64,000 nucleotides of DNA from Calendula officinalis (Eukaryota > Streptophyta > Magnoliopsida > Asterales > Asteraceae). Below, piece by piece: positions 34,712 to 46,232 of the stretch (position 1 is the first letter of the stretch; the number at the start of each line of letters is the position of its first letter). The stretch lies in contig OY970830.1 of assembly GCA_963853835.1 (NCBI GenBank), forward strand, positions 36,913,966-36,977,965, given 5' to 3'. Position numbers and translations under genes: made by a program. A model generated the notes under the pieces. The model did not search any database. It worked only from the letters and a program-made list of their open reading frames with translations, and was not told the origin of the DNA.

Positions 34712-35278
34712 ATTTGGAATTGGAGTCACCAACTTGGCAATTAACAACTTTGCTAATATACAAAGCGCTCAATTCCCCCACCACCTATCTTGGCCTCTCA
34801 ATTGGAACCAACATGAATAAAATCGCAAATTGGAAACCCATTTTTGAGTCTTTTCAAAAAAAGCTTAGTTCTTGGAGAGCTAAAACTCTATCTTATGGAG
34901 GGCGGCTTACCCTCATTAAATCGGTGCTAGATAGTCTTGGTTCCTACTACTTCTCAACCTTTAAATGTCCAAAAAAGGTCCTCAACTCTTGAAAGCATGA
35001 GAAGGAAATTCTTTTGGGGTGGCAATGTTGGAGAAAATAAGATTGCATGGATTTCCTGGGAGAAAGTTCTCTCCCCAATTGTGAATGGTGGACTTGGAAT
35101 CGGTAGTTTACTCATTACTAATCACTCTCTCCTTGCAAAATGGTGGTGGAGATTTCATAACGAACCGGAAGCTCTTTGGTGCAAAGTAATTAAATCCATA
35201 CATGGGCCACTCGGTAATTATACCTCTTCAATGGGAGCCGGAACTTGGAACCAAATCATCTCAATTCAAAGTGATTTA
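34712..35278 (+). pseudogene. LINE reverse transcriptase, 3' part, segment 1
   Basis: Frames read TYLGLSIGTNMNK, KKLSSWRAKTLSYGGRLTLI, then after a frameshift near 34985 RRKFFWGGNVGENKIAWISW and LLAKWWWRFHNEPEALW. These are the typical blocks between the RT domain and zf-RVT of plant LINEs. It is interrupted at 35278 by the CACTA element and resumes at 38970 in the same frame. Confidence 0.8.
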
Positions 35279-36279
35279 CACTACAAAAAAAAAGCACTTT
35301 TAGCGACATCATTAGTGACATATTTGAAGCTAGTGACGCTCATAGTGACATCCACCGGAGAGTCACTACTAAGAAGTCGCTGATTTAGTGACATCCACCA
35401 TCGTGTCTCTAATTGTAGAGACGCTTGTAGTGACTTTCATTAAAATGTCACTATTTTTTTTTATCAAAAGTCATTACTCATGTCGTTAAAAATGTCACTC
35501 TTTTTATCAAAAGTCACTATTCATGTCGCTAAAAATGTCACTATTTTTTTCGAAAGTCACTATTCATGTCGCTAAAAATATCACTATTTTTATTAAAAGT
35601 CACTATTCATGTCGCTAAAAATGTCACTATTTTTTATTTCGAAAGTCACTATTCATGTCGTTAAAAATGTCACTATTTTTATCAAAAGTCACTATTCATG
35701 TCGCTAAAAATGTCACTATTTTTTTCGAAAGTCACTATTCATGTCGCTAAAAATGTCACTATTTTATCAAAAGTCACTATTCATGTCGCTAAAAATGTCA
35801 CTATTTTTTTCGAATGTCATTATTCATGTCACTATTTTTATCACATGTCACTAAAAATGTCACTAAAAATGTCACTATGTTTATATCAAATGTCGATATT
35901 CATGTCGCTAATAATGTCACTATTTTAAAAGAAATTTCAATTCAATTTTAGCATCCCGTCCCTATTTGTAATAAATATAAAAACACAAATCTAACAAACT
36001 AAAATATTTTATTGTCAAAACAAATATTTAAAAAAATTGTGTATTACATAAATTAATAATACAATATGTCATCAAATTTCAATCCAAATTACAAAAGTAT
36101 AAAGTTTTCAAATTAGATTGTCCAACTCAACTTGTAGAAGTGCTTCTTCAAATTTTTGGTTCTGATCATGGATGTCCATTTTCTGAAAATAAGAAACCGA
36201 GCATTCAGTAAACTACAAAGATACAAGAACGGTATAATTTGAAATTATATAAAACAACCAGTTTTAAACAAATTTCCAG

Positions 36280-38309
36280 AATCACCTGTTTCTAAGAACA
36301 AGAGCTTTTGTAAGATGGCTACGAAAATGTGGAACAACAAATGAGACAACCTAATTGCATAAAATTAAAAACATAGATTAAGGAATTATCCACTGTGTTA
36401 AATTAATTAATGTTAACAAAGAAAAATGATTAGAAATAGTTTATTTACCTGATTCAAAGAAACATATGCATACCATTTCTGGATTAAGATTTAAGACTCT
36501 GCAGCTTGCCACAAGTTCTGGAACTTGTTCAAATAGAACCACCAAATATTAAAATTAAACTAACATTAAAAAAGAGCAAATAGGACTTATAAATACTTTG
36601 TATAATAGGTTAAATTAGGCAATATACCTTGTAAATTATCCCATCTGCTGCAATACAAAACATAAAAGATATAAATAAAGTTAGAAACACTCAAACTCAA
36701 TAACAAAAGTAAAAACTTAGGTTAATGATTTAAATGTAAATATGCCTTCGATCACAATTCACAACACCCCAAAAAACGAAAAGACGCGACATTAGAATAC
36801 TGGCATGAAGTTTAGCGGAGGGGATACCTGGTGTCATGGTTACTCTCTCACAACACTAAATTACCATCTAGAAATTATAAACCTTACCTTGTATTTTTCT
36901 CCAAGAAATTTTTCACGTATTGAATTCAAAGACGTTGCAGTCTAAATGAGATTATATATACACATTATTAAATCCCAATAAATTAATATAAGTACCTTTG
37001 AAGCAACCATAGGCTGAAAGATGGCAATATATTGTGGTGGCTCTTTTTCTGAATATATTCGACCCTGAACAAAATGTTTCAAAAATAAGATTGAAAAAGT
37101 AGTTGCAACACTATTTATTTATTTATTATTATTAATTTTAATAATTAAGGTACCTGAACTGGTTTGCACTTCATATCTCTGAATATAGATGTAGTCTGTT
37201 AGGAAGCAAATGTTATAGAAGTATAAACAATAAAAGGTGAATTATTTGTGTTAATCTTACCCATTACTTTGTGGTGCTCCATCACTTTGGAGATAAAGTT
37301 TTGTCACTTTATCCAGATTTAATAACCTCAAAGCAGCCTTATAAACAACTAAGTTTCAGTTTCAAATGATAAACAAAACTTTCATTATATGGAAGAAATT
37401 AATCATAATATTACCTTTCCTTCAAAATATGTGAGCTCATTTTCTTGAAATGGAAGATTCTCTTAAGTATGTCGAACAGGATCAAACATCTACCACCCAA
37501 ATTCAAACAATTATATAGCATTTTTCTACACCATGACATGTATGTAGTATAAAAATCTTAAAAATATGTTAAAAATCTTCATAAAATTCTTCAAGTTCAT
37601 CCACTATTTGACCATGAGACGTACTCCCATATATTGAGCTTAATTTTTCTGAACTTGAAGAAAGACTTTGCCTATGATGTGGAGTTGAAGCAAGTGCATA
37701 ATTTCGCATAGTGACAGTAATATCCAATTCAATTCAAAATCTAAATCAGAATTCATGTTCTGCCACACTAAAATTCACATAATTAGCTAGAAATAACAAA
37801 ATTCCGTGATCATGTCAATAGTGTAATTTTTAATTTTAATCGAAGTAAAACCTAGAACGCACAGTACATACAGCATGCAATTTCAATTTTAATCGAAATA
37901 CAACAATAATTGATGTAAAATTAATTCTAATTTTGTGAAATTACCATGTATTTTTCATTTTTGCCCTAAAATTGAGATGAGATACATACAGCATCAACAA
38001 TCGCGTCAAAGTATCGAACCAATCCATCGTCTATATACACAGCATACATCAGCATGCCTTCTAGCACTCCTGAACACTCATCACCTCGATTGGTTCCGGC
38101 GGAATCTACAGACGAATTCTTCAATTTGATCATGATTCGAGATATAATCGATGGAGAATATCTCGTACTTCACTCGGAGCTGTTTTCCGTCTCTGAAAAC
38201 GACACGCCTCATCCTTCTTCGACAAGTGCTCGATATTGTACGATACGTTGTCACCGTTGAGATCACCATTGTCGCCGGTGATTGAAGGGGGTGCAGTGGT
38301 GTCACTCAT
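36280..38309 (-). pseudogene. Other captured exon-like segments in the CACTA element
   Basis: On the minus strand several short open pieces end at GT donors or begin after AG acceptors: 38309-38130 (starts MSDTTAPPSITGDNGDLNG), about 37706-37575 (MRNYALASTPHHRQSLSSSS), about 37345-37262 (AALRLLNLDKVTKLYLQSDG), about 36945-36890 (SLNSIREKFLGEKYK) and about 36525-36470 (VPELVASCRVLNPEM). I cannot name the donors; they may come from one or several genes. Internal stops show they are not one intact gene. Confidence 0.45.
36996..37195 (-). pseudogene. Captured villin-like exon pair
   Basis: Exon 37195-37154 ends in CKPVQ, and exon 37064-36996 reads GRIYSEKEPPQYIAIFQPMV. Both have GT-AG borders and are in phase. 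KEPPQ(F/Y)xAxFQPMV after PVQGRIY is a well-conserved stretch of plant villin/gelsolin repeats, which bind actin. The intron is kept, so genomic DNA rather than mRNA was captured. Confidence 0.65.
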
Positions 38310-38969
38310 TTCAGAAATGCAAATCGAGAATGTATCTGGACCTAGTTGAATAACAGTACTGAATGGCCGTAAATGGGCCCATATTTTGGGCCACGTACTA
38401 ACAGCCTATTTGTACAGTAAATTGAATTTTGAGTTTGATTTCAATTAAACTTAGATGAAAGACGTTAAAAATAATTATAATTATTTTATATACAATAAGT
38501 TATATTTATCTACAAATTAGCGATTTAATTTATAACCTTTTTAAGAAAGTCTCAAAATTAGCGACCTGATTGATGTCTTTTTAAACAAGTCACAAAATTA
38601 GCAACTTGTTTTGTAACTTGTTTGAGCTAAGTCACAAAATTAGCGACTTGGTTAGAGACTTGTTTAAGCAAGTCACAAAACTAGCGACTTGGTTAGAGAT
38701 TTGTTTGAGCAAGTCACAAATTAGCGACATGTTTAATAACTTTTTTGAGAAAGTCACTAAATTAGCGACTTGCTTAGTGTCTTTTTTAAACAAGTCACAA
38801 AATTAGCGACACGATTAATGACACAGTTTCTGACTTCGTGTATTTTGTGACATAATTTATGACGTGGAAGACTTGATGATCGCTAAAGTTGTCAATAAAT
38901 TTGTCGCAATTTTGTGACATCAATTCTGTGTCACTAAGAATGTCGCTAAATGGCTTTTTTCTTGTAGTG

Positions 38970-39648
38970 TTATTAAAATCAAACATTGATATTTCAAATT
39001 CTTTTAGGAAAAGAATCGGTAATGGTAAAGATACAAGCTTTTGGAATGACATTTGGGTTGGCGGAACTAGATTAAAAGATGAATATCGAAATCTTTTCTT
39101 ATTATAAACCAACCCAAATTGTACGATCAGGCAACGATATACTTTGTCTAATATTAATTTGCCAGATGATACTGCTCGAAACCACATGGCCACTGATCGT
39201 CAATCTCATCAGAACATTAATAATGTTGGGCCGCAACTCACAAACACAATTGTTGATGTTGAGCCTGCTCGTTGCTTATGGAACTGGCGTAGACAACCTT
39301 TTAGAGCCCATGAGCTGACCCAACTTGAGGATCTTAACAATCTAATGGCCCAACCAATGTTTTTTACTAATGATGAAGACAAATGGATTTGTACTTTGGG
39401 ACCCTCTCCAGATTTTTTTGTTTCTGACCAAAGAAAGAAAATGATACAACATGAATATTCTATAACTGTCCAAAATGGTTTCCATTGGAATAAGCTTGCA
39501 CCTTCAAAGGTCAACATCTTAGCTTGGAGAATTGCTAATGAGAGACTTCCCACTAGGATCAATCTCAACAACAAAGGGATCGACCTTCATTCCATTAGAT
39601 GTCCCACTTGTGACGATAACCTTGAAAACGAAAACCATATTTTTCAAT
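38970..39648 (+). pseudogene. LINE reverse transcriptase, 3' part, segment 2
   Basis: It continues segment 1: SFRKRIGNGKDTSFWNDIWV, a frame change near 39105, then HWNKLAPSKVNILAWRIANE and CPTCDDNLENENHIF, the zf-RVT motif. It stops abruptly at 39648, where CACATGTGATT palindrome sequence begins, so the LINE 3' end is missing. Confidence 0.8.
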
Positions 39649-39880
39649 CACATGTGATTGTGTATCCAATCACATGTGATTCCGGCGACTGGAGGCGGCG
39701 GGCGCAGGTGGTCGGCGGCGCTAGTGGCCAGTGGTGGTGGTGGCCAGCGGTGGTGGTTGTATATTGAATCACATGTGATTTGATGATGGTGGTGGTTAAG
39801 AGATCTTTTGATCCAATGACTAAGATTTATCCTTTGGGACTACATAAAAATCAAGGAATTCCTTGAATACAACTCTATTA
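39645..39880. mobile_element. Palindrome-family fragment in the LINE
   Basis: AATCACATGTGATT palindromes occur at both ends (39645-39680 and 39764-39780). The right end ATCCTTTGGGACTACATAAA, then TTCCTTGAA, matches the right end of 27603-28829. The middle is a GGTGG/GGCGG-rich stretch that gives a chance ORF. Confidence 0.5.
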
Positions 39881-40338
39881 AGAAAAGAGGATATATCCAA
39901 TTGACTATGTTATAAAAGACATCCATTCTATGGCACACACATTACACGTCTTCGTACTGTCGAGTATCTCTTTAGAAGCAATCTCTCTACCTTTTGGTAG
40001 ATGCATGATTGTGCACAAACAAACCGGATTTTTATCCGGATCGGTTTACGAACCGCCGGTTTGGACCCGATTAATGTTTTGGTCGACGAACCGGTTTAAA
40101 AAGCGTTTTTTTTAATAGGCTTTATAACCGGTTAAAACACTGGATTTAAAAAAATGGTTTGAAACGGTCCGAACCAGTTTCGACCTAACACGCCCCCCAC
40201 TTACCAGAAACCAGATTAAAATGAACCACTTTCTTTCGAACCGGTTTTGACCGTTGTAAACCCCAACTGAACTGGTTTTAAAACCGGTCCGATGTTTCAG
40301 TAAAACCATTTTGAGGTGCTCTAATTAGTAAAATGATA
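39881..40338. other. Gene-free spacer with ACCGG-rich patch
   Basis: AACCGG and ACCGGTTT motifs in both orientations (40018-40300) suggest another small fold-back repeat. I could not fix its ends. Confidence 0.35.
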
Positions 40339-42344
40339 CTCCCTCCGTCCCATTTTAATTGTCCACTATACTATTTTTGTTTGTCCCAAAAAGACTGTCC
40401 ATTACTAAAAAAAGATACTTACAATAAGCAAAACTTCCAATATTACCCTTGGTCATAAATACGAGTACACGTAATTCAAAGCCTCATTAATTCTTATCCA
40501 TTTTACTATCCTAGATCATTAATTATAGGAACAAAATGACTAAGAAAAAGAAACGTACAAATTACATATCATTTGTTAAAATAAGAAAACAAACAAAAAC
40601 TTACAGATTCATTCATTCATTCATACGTAATGTTTTTCAAAATTTCTCAAAATCTTCATCAGCTCATTTTTCTTTACTGTGATAAATAGGAACGAGCTTC
40701 ATCTAACATGTTTTGATCACACTCAATTTGTATTGGCAAATTACCTTGTCTTTCCAACTTACCCTTACCGATATGTGGTATTCGATAGTTGTTTCCACCT
40801 CGAACCTTTATGATTTCTTTCATGCATGTTTGTAAAGTTAAAAAAACTTTGTTAAGCTCATGAGACTGCATATTTTCAAATGAAGTTTGGACAGCATAAA
40901 CTAATTCGTCAATTGTACCAAGAACCTCTTGTTCTTGAAGTGATTGAATTGCCCGAAAAAATCCAAGATCTAACACATTTAAATCTGGACTATCCGGTGG
41001 CTGAAAACAAAGTTGTATATCAAACCCATCTCTAGACGATGCTTCAAGAAACTCCCTATCATTAACATCAATATGAGGCTTCGCATTATCTTGTTGAATA
41101 AATATTGGACCCGTATGGTATGGTGGCCATTTAGCTCTAATAGCGGGTAGAACTTTCTCTATCAACCATGACCTTGTTATCTCTTTAGTGACCGATAAAA
41201 TAGGTTTTGTCTCTAATGTTCCTGCAACACGATTCTTACTTGAACGCTTTGCGGGTTCAAGCGTTGTAAGTGGGAAGATACCGATCTTTCCAGAAAAAAT
41301 TTCATTGCCTAATGCATCAAACCGTGGCCGTGCGACTGCGGCTAGAAACATAACTTTTGTGATGATTTTTTTGCTTTTACACGTTCTTGATGGTTCATTT
41401 TCGCCGGGAACAAGATAGTATCGTTTTGATGATTTTGACAAGTAAAACCATTTTTCATCAATGTGGACTACGTTAAACATATCATGAAATGTAGGATTCG
41501 AACTTGGTAATGGGCGGGAAACCATAGATAAACAAAATTCTAACCTTGAGTTTTTATTCGCATGAGTAAGCTCCGACTTGATGGCATTTGTGTGTGGTCT
41601 AAGAGCACCTTCTTTTATTCGTCTATGCAAAGTTGTTTTTGAAACACCTAATGTTTTTGCAATAGACCGAATGTTAGTTCGACGGCGTAACGGCATTTGT
41701 GAAACTTGATTCAAATCAATTTGAACCTTTTTCCTTCCAACCACAGTTGGCTTTTTTGAAGATACGTCAATCGTTAATTCGTTGTTGTAGATTTGAAGTT
41801 TAGCCAAATGCCAAATACGGCTAACAGTTCGCCTACAAATACCGTACCGTGCATCTACATTACTTATGGAGCCCTTTTTCAGCTTCCCATTGGAACTTTG
41901 TCCCAATAGGTATCGATATATGTCTTCACGTTGGGCATCAGTGGTGTTTTTTTAGTGAATGAATTTGGTGAATTCTCCATATTTTAGTAAACACAAATGT
42001 GATTGAAATTGACTATATATAAGGAGTTTAATGACGTTTATAAATTGGAGGGAGAAGTTGGAGCCAAAATTTGGTGAATCAAGTTTAGCTTAAATTCAAT
42101 AAGAGTAATCTCTAAAAAATTTGGTGGGAAATCATGCCTCCAAAAATTACAATTTTCAAAAAGAGAACAAAAAAAAAAATTTAGTGCATATTCGGATGGT
42201 TCATTAAATACTTCTAGTTTTGAAATTTGAAGAATTAATATTAAGGGTAGATATGTCATTTTGATCTAATAAAATAATATTAAATGTGATATTCTTAAAC
42301 TGTGTGCATATTCTTTATGGACACTTAAAGTGGGACGGAGGGAG
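40339..42344. mobile_element. Mariner-like element (plant MLE)
   Basis: The termini CTCCCTCCGTCCCATTTTAA (left) and GTGGGACGGAGGGAG (right) are inverted and flanked by TA (40337-40338, 42345-42346). The 2006-bp element encodes a transposase on the minus strand. Its ends match the Stowaway-like MITE at 16141-16408. Confidence 0.9.
40674..41980 (-). CDS. Mariner-like transposase, one frameshift near the start
   Basis: The open frame 41906-40674 (410 aa) has a helix-turn-helix N-terminal region (RRTNIRSIAKTLGVSKTTLH, about 75-94) and the catalytic triad D150 (HIDEKWF), D273 (QQDNAKPH) and D313 (DLNVLDLGFF). The second and third Asp are 39 residues apart, the DD39D signature of plant mariner transposases. 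It cuts and pastes DNA at TA sites. Conserved N-terminal sequence (EDIYRYLLGQSSNGKLK) continues upstream of 41906 in the same frame, but the likely ATG at 41980 lies in another frame. The two are separated by a run of seven A (41953-41947), consistent with a one-base loss. Otherwise no stops. Confidence 0.85.
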
Positions 42345-42346
42345 TA

Positions 42347-43043
42347 CTGGACATCGATGGAGGATGGAAATAATGGGATTTGGGAATAGATCTTGGGTTA
42401 TGAGAGAGGCTACAAGTGAATTGAACTTTGCTTATATTTGGTTACTATGAGGCCCACTAGTAGTGGGTAGTACGGCCGAAAGGTGAATATATTTGGTTAA
42501 TATGAGGCCCACATGTATGTTATTTTTTTCATACTGGCTTGTCTCCATCTCACACCACGTGTAAGATATATATGTTATGTTTTTTTTTTTATATATTCAC
42601 CACACACATGCCACATATAGGAAACTTTTTTGTACACGTATTTATACTGTTGGGGTCTCTTTTTCTAACTTCTAGATGTATGACAATCTAATTTTTTCTG
42701 AAAGTCTTAGTGTTCAAGTCTATCCCACATATCGTTATGTTTTTTGACAAGGCAGACAGCAAATTGATATGCTAAAAATGTGTGTTGCTTATTTAAAAGA
42801 AGTCTCAAATATACACATGCAATACTAAATTATTAACAAATAGAATTAGAGGGAATTAGTAAAGTTTAATGGTTTTATACATTAGATGTTATGTTCGAAT
42901 ATCGTTACAAACATATGTATGAAGTTTTAAGACACGATAATGTATATTATTCTTTGTCAATCTTCTCATCGGAATTATAATTTTCAAACAAATAAAAGAA
43001 CAAAAAACATAAACATATAAACAACCACATGAACCATTTAATT
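42347..43043. other. Gene-free stretch downstream of the ROH1-like gene
   Basis: AT-rich, and probably contains the 3' UTR of the minus-strand gene near 43040-42950. No ORF or repeat with clear ends. Confidence 0.4.
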
Positions 43044-44962
43044 TTAGTAAGGAACAGGGGTGTTAATTTTACCAACTTGATCCATAAGATCAAGCACCTC
43101 AGCCCTACTTCTCACCATCCTATGAAACAATTCCCTAACTTGCAATTGCAACGGCCCTAACCCAACCTCCAAACTCCGGCACATCTCCGCCAGTTCCAGC
43201 ACCTGTTCCGCCACTTCCTCCGCCTTCTCCACCGCCACCGGAAACTCAAACCCCTCGGTAAACTCAACAAGATTATGAGCCACTTTCTCAATCACTTGAA
43301 TCTCGGCCAATAACCCCACACTCCCTTTCTTCTCTTTCTTCTTCCACTCGTCTCCAATCTTTTCCTGCAATCCGATCATCGGGACCGCCCACCCAAGATG
43401 CCTCGGGAATTGGAAATGTGGCCCTAGGGCAGCCCGTTCCTGGCACGGGACAGCCCCAACTAATGCCCACATGACGAAAACCAGAACGGAACTCATTATG
43501 TAAACTGGGAGAGCTAAACCTGTCGGCTCGCCGCCACGTGGCGCCACCAGGTTTGTCGACATTGCTTGGATTTGCTTGGATGCGGACCATGACTTTGAAA
43601 AACAAGAGGAAAATGATCTCGATCCTACAAGAATATCAAAATCTATACGTTTATATTCTCCACCTATATGGAAATTAATACTTCCATGAAATTTTGTGAC
43701 ATTGATCCCGCTTATAATGCATATACATATTTTCCCATAAATAATTTGTGTGACTTGAATTTTCTAAAATTGACCGTGCGATTTGATATTTTTTGTGCAA
43801 ATGTGATACTTCATGTCAGATGTAGATGTTTTTGTGCAACACGGGTAGTTTTGTTATCTGACCAGACTACTTTTTATGCGACTAATGTACGACCATATCA
43901 TATTTTTGTGTGACCACATATGGTTTATTTTAAAAATATTTGAAAGTAATGTATTTTTTGAAAATTTTGATTTTTACTATGTGCATGTTTAAGAAAGCTT
44001 ATTAACGAAACTTTTAAGTTTATTAGTTTAATAAGTTTGAATTTAAAATTTATTTAAGTTTATTAAGCTAAAACACTCAAAAGTGTCATTAATAAGTATT
44101 GTCAAACATGCCCTATATCTAATTACTGAAATCATCCTATAAAATTTGTCTAACACTTTACCTACAAATGTAAGCGCGTTGAAAAAATTATTCAATTCTT
44201 CACACTAAATTAATCAATTCTATATTTTCTTGTTTTATGTTGTGAAAAGTGTAAACATGTGGAAAAAATGTTTACAACTAGCTAATTTATTGTGTAATAC
44301 AACTCACCGCTTATGGTCCGATTATGGTTAACAGTTGGAGGAGGAACGTTAACACCACCACGCCGACTGATCGACCACATTCTTTCAGCTGACTTTCCGG
44401 CCTGATGAATGTTCTCTTTCTCGTCAACCGTCATTGAACCCAAAAGCGTGTTTAATGCCCGTTTTGCCCTCCTGACGTGTCCTTCCACCATTGGTCGTTG
44501 CTGGAGTGCATCCACGGCTATCTGAGCAAGTCTCTGCCACTGACGAATCAACTCAATCCCATGAGTGATCGCATTACAAATATCCAATGCTTTAACCGTC
44601 CGGTCCAAATGATCCGGTAATAAACGGTCTAGTGGCGGTTTGGTAAAATGAGAAGCATCCCGGCCGATGATTAAAACCGCCTTAAATTCGGACTCGCAAC
44701 AAAGATAAACATCGAGAAGTTTACGGAACCATGCAATGGATAAAAGTGTTTCGGGAGTGGTGGCGACCGGTGATTCTTCTCCGGTGGCCGGAAGTGGAGG
44801 TAAAAGTTGAATGAAACGATTAGTAACGTTTTTTTGAAAGAGTTCGAGTTCTTCGAGCTCTTGGTCATGGTTGACGTCCATGGAGATGACCTGATTGCGG
44901 CGGATACTGATGCGGTTGAGGAAGGAACCGTGGTTGTGGTTGTGGTTGTCAGTGGGCGGCAT
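43044..44962 (-). CDS. ROH1: ROH1/BYPASS-type DUF793 protein
   Basis: Exon 1 is 44962-44308 and exon 2 is 43564-43044. The donor GTGAGTTG and acceptor ATCCAAG split one codon and give 391 aa, the usual size. Family landmarks: SIRRNQVISMDVNHDQELEE near the N-terminus, WFRKLLDVYLCCESEFK, DRTVKALDICNAITHG, ARRAKRALNTLLG-like VRRAKRALNTLLGSM, then SxNLVAPRGGEPTGLALPVY and a hydrophobic segment (about 234-258: YIMSSVLVFVMWALVGAVP), ending with ELFHRMVRSRAEVLDLM. Arabidopsis ROH1 proteins bind the exocyst subunit Exo70 and affect secretion; BYPASS1 relatives limit a mobile root signal. The exact orthologue cannot be fixed here. No frame defect is seen. The join LSxNLVAPRGGE (here A-M-S-T-N-L) supports the acceptor choice over one 10 bases upstream. 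Confidence 0.88.
43981..44113. mobile_element. Hairpin MITE in the ROH1-like intron
   Basis: It starts GTGCATGTTTAAGAAAGC and ends TGTCAAACATGCCC. The arms fold around AATTTATTTAAGTTTATT. It is a diverged relative of 19253-19395, with TAT on both sides. It lies within the 743-bp intron 43565-44307. Confidence 0.6.
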
Positions 44963-45079
44963 GATTGGTGGTTGAGTGGCCGGAAAATGGAAGATAGAGA
45001 GGGAGAGAAAATGGTGGTGGAGATGGAAGGGTTAAATAGAAAAGAATATTTTCTATGGGTACTACTAAAAGGACCCTAG

Positions 45080-45646
45080 TCATTCCAAAATCCTTACAAA
45101 TTTCGATGCTTTCTTGATTTGAGAAGGGTAATTATGACGTCATCCACTGTTGCTTTTCATCACCTTACTTTTTCCTAACATTTTTTCTTTTATTTGACAG
45201 TGATCCTATTTAATATATATTAATAGAGAATTGATATTCATTACACAAAAACTACTTTTCATACTATATTTGACCAAAAAAAAAAATTGAAAAAAAAATT
45301 ATGATCCACTTTTTTTTGTGGATCGTAATAATAATCCTTTTTTTTTTTTTTGTGTATCAAAATTATGATCCATATTCTTTTTTTGGATCATTTTTGGAAG
45401 AAAAAAAATTGGATTTTATAGGCTGCGATTTTTATGTTTAAAAAAAATTGTTTGAAAAAAGTTTGTTTTGAATCATTTTTAGATTTTTTTTGGAGTACTC
45501 GCAGTCCTCACCGGTTTTTGAGTCCTCACCGGATCCGGATCCTAGTAGTAGATATATAATGTATCTTATTTTCTAAAATGTATATAGTGATAATAAATAA
45601 GTATAAGTATTTATATATAGATATATATATATTTTAAGGTATATAG
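45080..45646. other. Promoter-side intergenic stretch of the ROH1-like gene
   Basis: Poly-A/poly-T tracts and ATGATCC-type repeats occur at 45270-45400. A possible minus-strand TATATATT is near 45212-45221, about 255 bases before the ATG; the promoter is not clear. Confidence 0.35.
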
Positions 45647-45907
45647 TAGACGTGGAAATGGGTCATGTCGTGTCAGGTTCGTGTCGTGTCGAGACCTTAA
45701 ACGTGTTGAGGCCCCTAAACCCAAACCCGACACGTTTAATAAACGGGTCAAAATGTTGACCCAAACCCGACACGGTTAATTTTGTGTCAGCCCAAGCCAA
45801 CCCATTTAACCCGTTTAAGACATGAAAATTTGCATATAGCGTTTAGATATAATAAAAATCCAATAAAAATTCAAAATATAGTATCGTGTCTGATTTTGCC
45901 AGGTCTA
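45647..45907. mobile_element. hAT-type MITE, 261 bp
   Basis: The ends TAGACGTGGAAATGGG and TTTTGCCAGGTCTA are flanked by a perfect 8-bp duplication, GTATATAG (45639-45646, 45908-45915). The interior has GTGTCGTGTC and ACCCGACACG motifs in opposite orientations. Confidence 0.85.
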
Positions 45908-46044
45908 GTATATAGACCAGTTTATATATTTTCTATTACTGATTTTTCATAATATAGTCTATATGTATAATATAATACAAAAAAATGTTAACATCATATA
46001 CTAAATATTATAATTATATATAATAATTATATATATTTCATGTA

Positions 46045-46232
46045 TATGAGAGCTTAAATGAGTCTAATCGAGCCGAGACTGAGCGTGTAAAAATCTTAAT
46101 GAGGTAAGCTCGATCTTCACACATAAAGCTCGAAATGAGACAAGCTTGAACTCGCTCTTTGAAATTAAACGAGCCGAGCTCAAACCTAGTTGAGCTCGAG
46201 CTCGTATCAACTCATTTACGCCCCTACATAAC
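46045..46232. mobile_element. hAT-type MITE remnant
   Basis: The right end CAACTCATTTACGCCCCTA and the left part CTTAAATGAGTCTAATCGAG are inverted relative to each other, around GAGCTCGAGCTCG palindromes. The left terminus is eroded and no duplication is visible. Confidence 0.45.

Larger units (their letters stand above)
35279..38969. mobile_element. Non-autonomous CACTA (EnSpm) element
   Basis: It begins CACTACAAAAAAAAAGC and ends CTTTTTTCTTGTAGTG, flanked by the 3-bp duplication TTA (35276-35278, 38970-38972). Removing the 3691-bp element and one TTA restores one continuous LINE frame, which confirms the insertion point. Subterminal arrays occupy both ends: about 35290-35930 (ATGTCACTATT / TTCATGTCGCTAAAAATGTC units) and about 38510-38960 (AAGTCACAAAATTAGCGACT units). 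The middle carries host-derived exons rather than a transposase. Confidence 0.9.

Noticed and set aside
35698..35928. 76-codon ORF of repeated MSLKMSL / VTIHVAKN
   Set aside because: It is the CACTA subterminal tandem array translated, not a gene.
39144..39767. 207-codon plus-strand ORF as an intact gene
   Set aside because: Its first two thirds are the LINE zf-RVT region, and its end runs into an inserted GGTGG-rich repeat; it is a composite.
40674..42344. Reading the mariner transposase as a host gene
   Set aside because: The DD39D triad, terminal inverted repeats and TA duplication make it a transposon gene.
43288..43605. 105-codon minus-strand ORF overlapping ROH1-like exon 2
   Set aside because: A shadow frame of the real exon; the alternative frame carries the DUF793 motifs and joins exon 1 in phase.
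44807..45079. 90-codon plus-strand ORF opposite ROH1-like exon 1
   Set aside because: Antisense shadow of a GC-richer exon with no family features.
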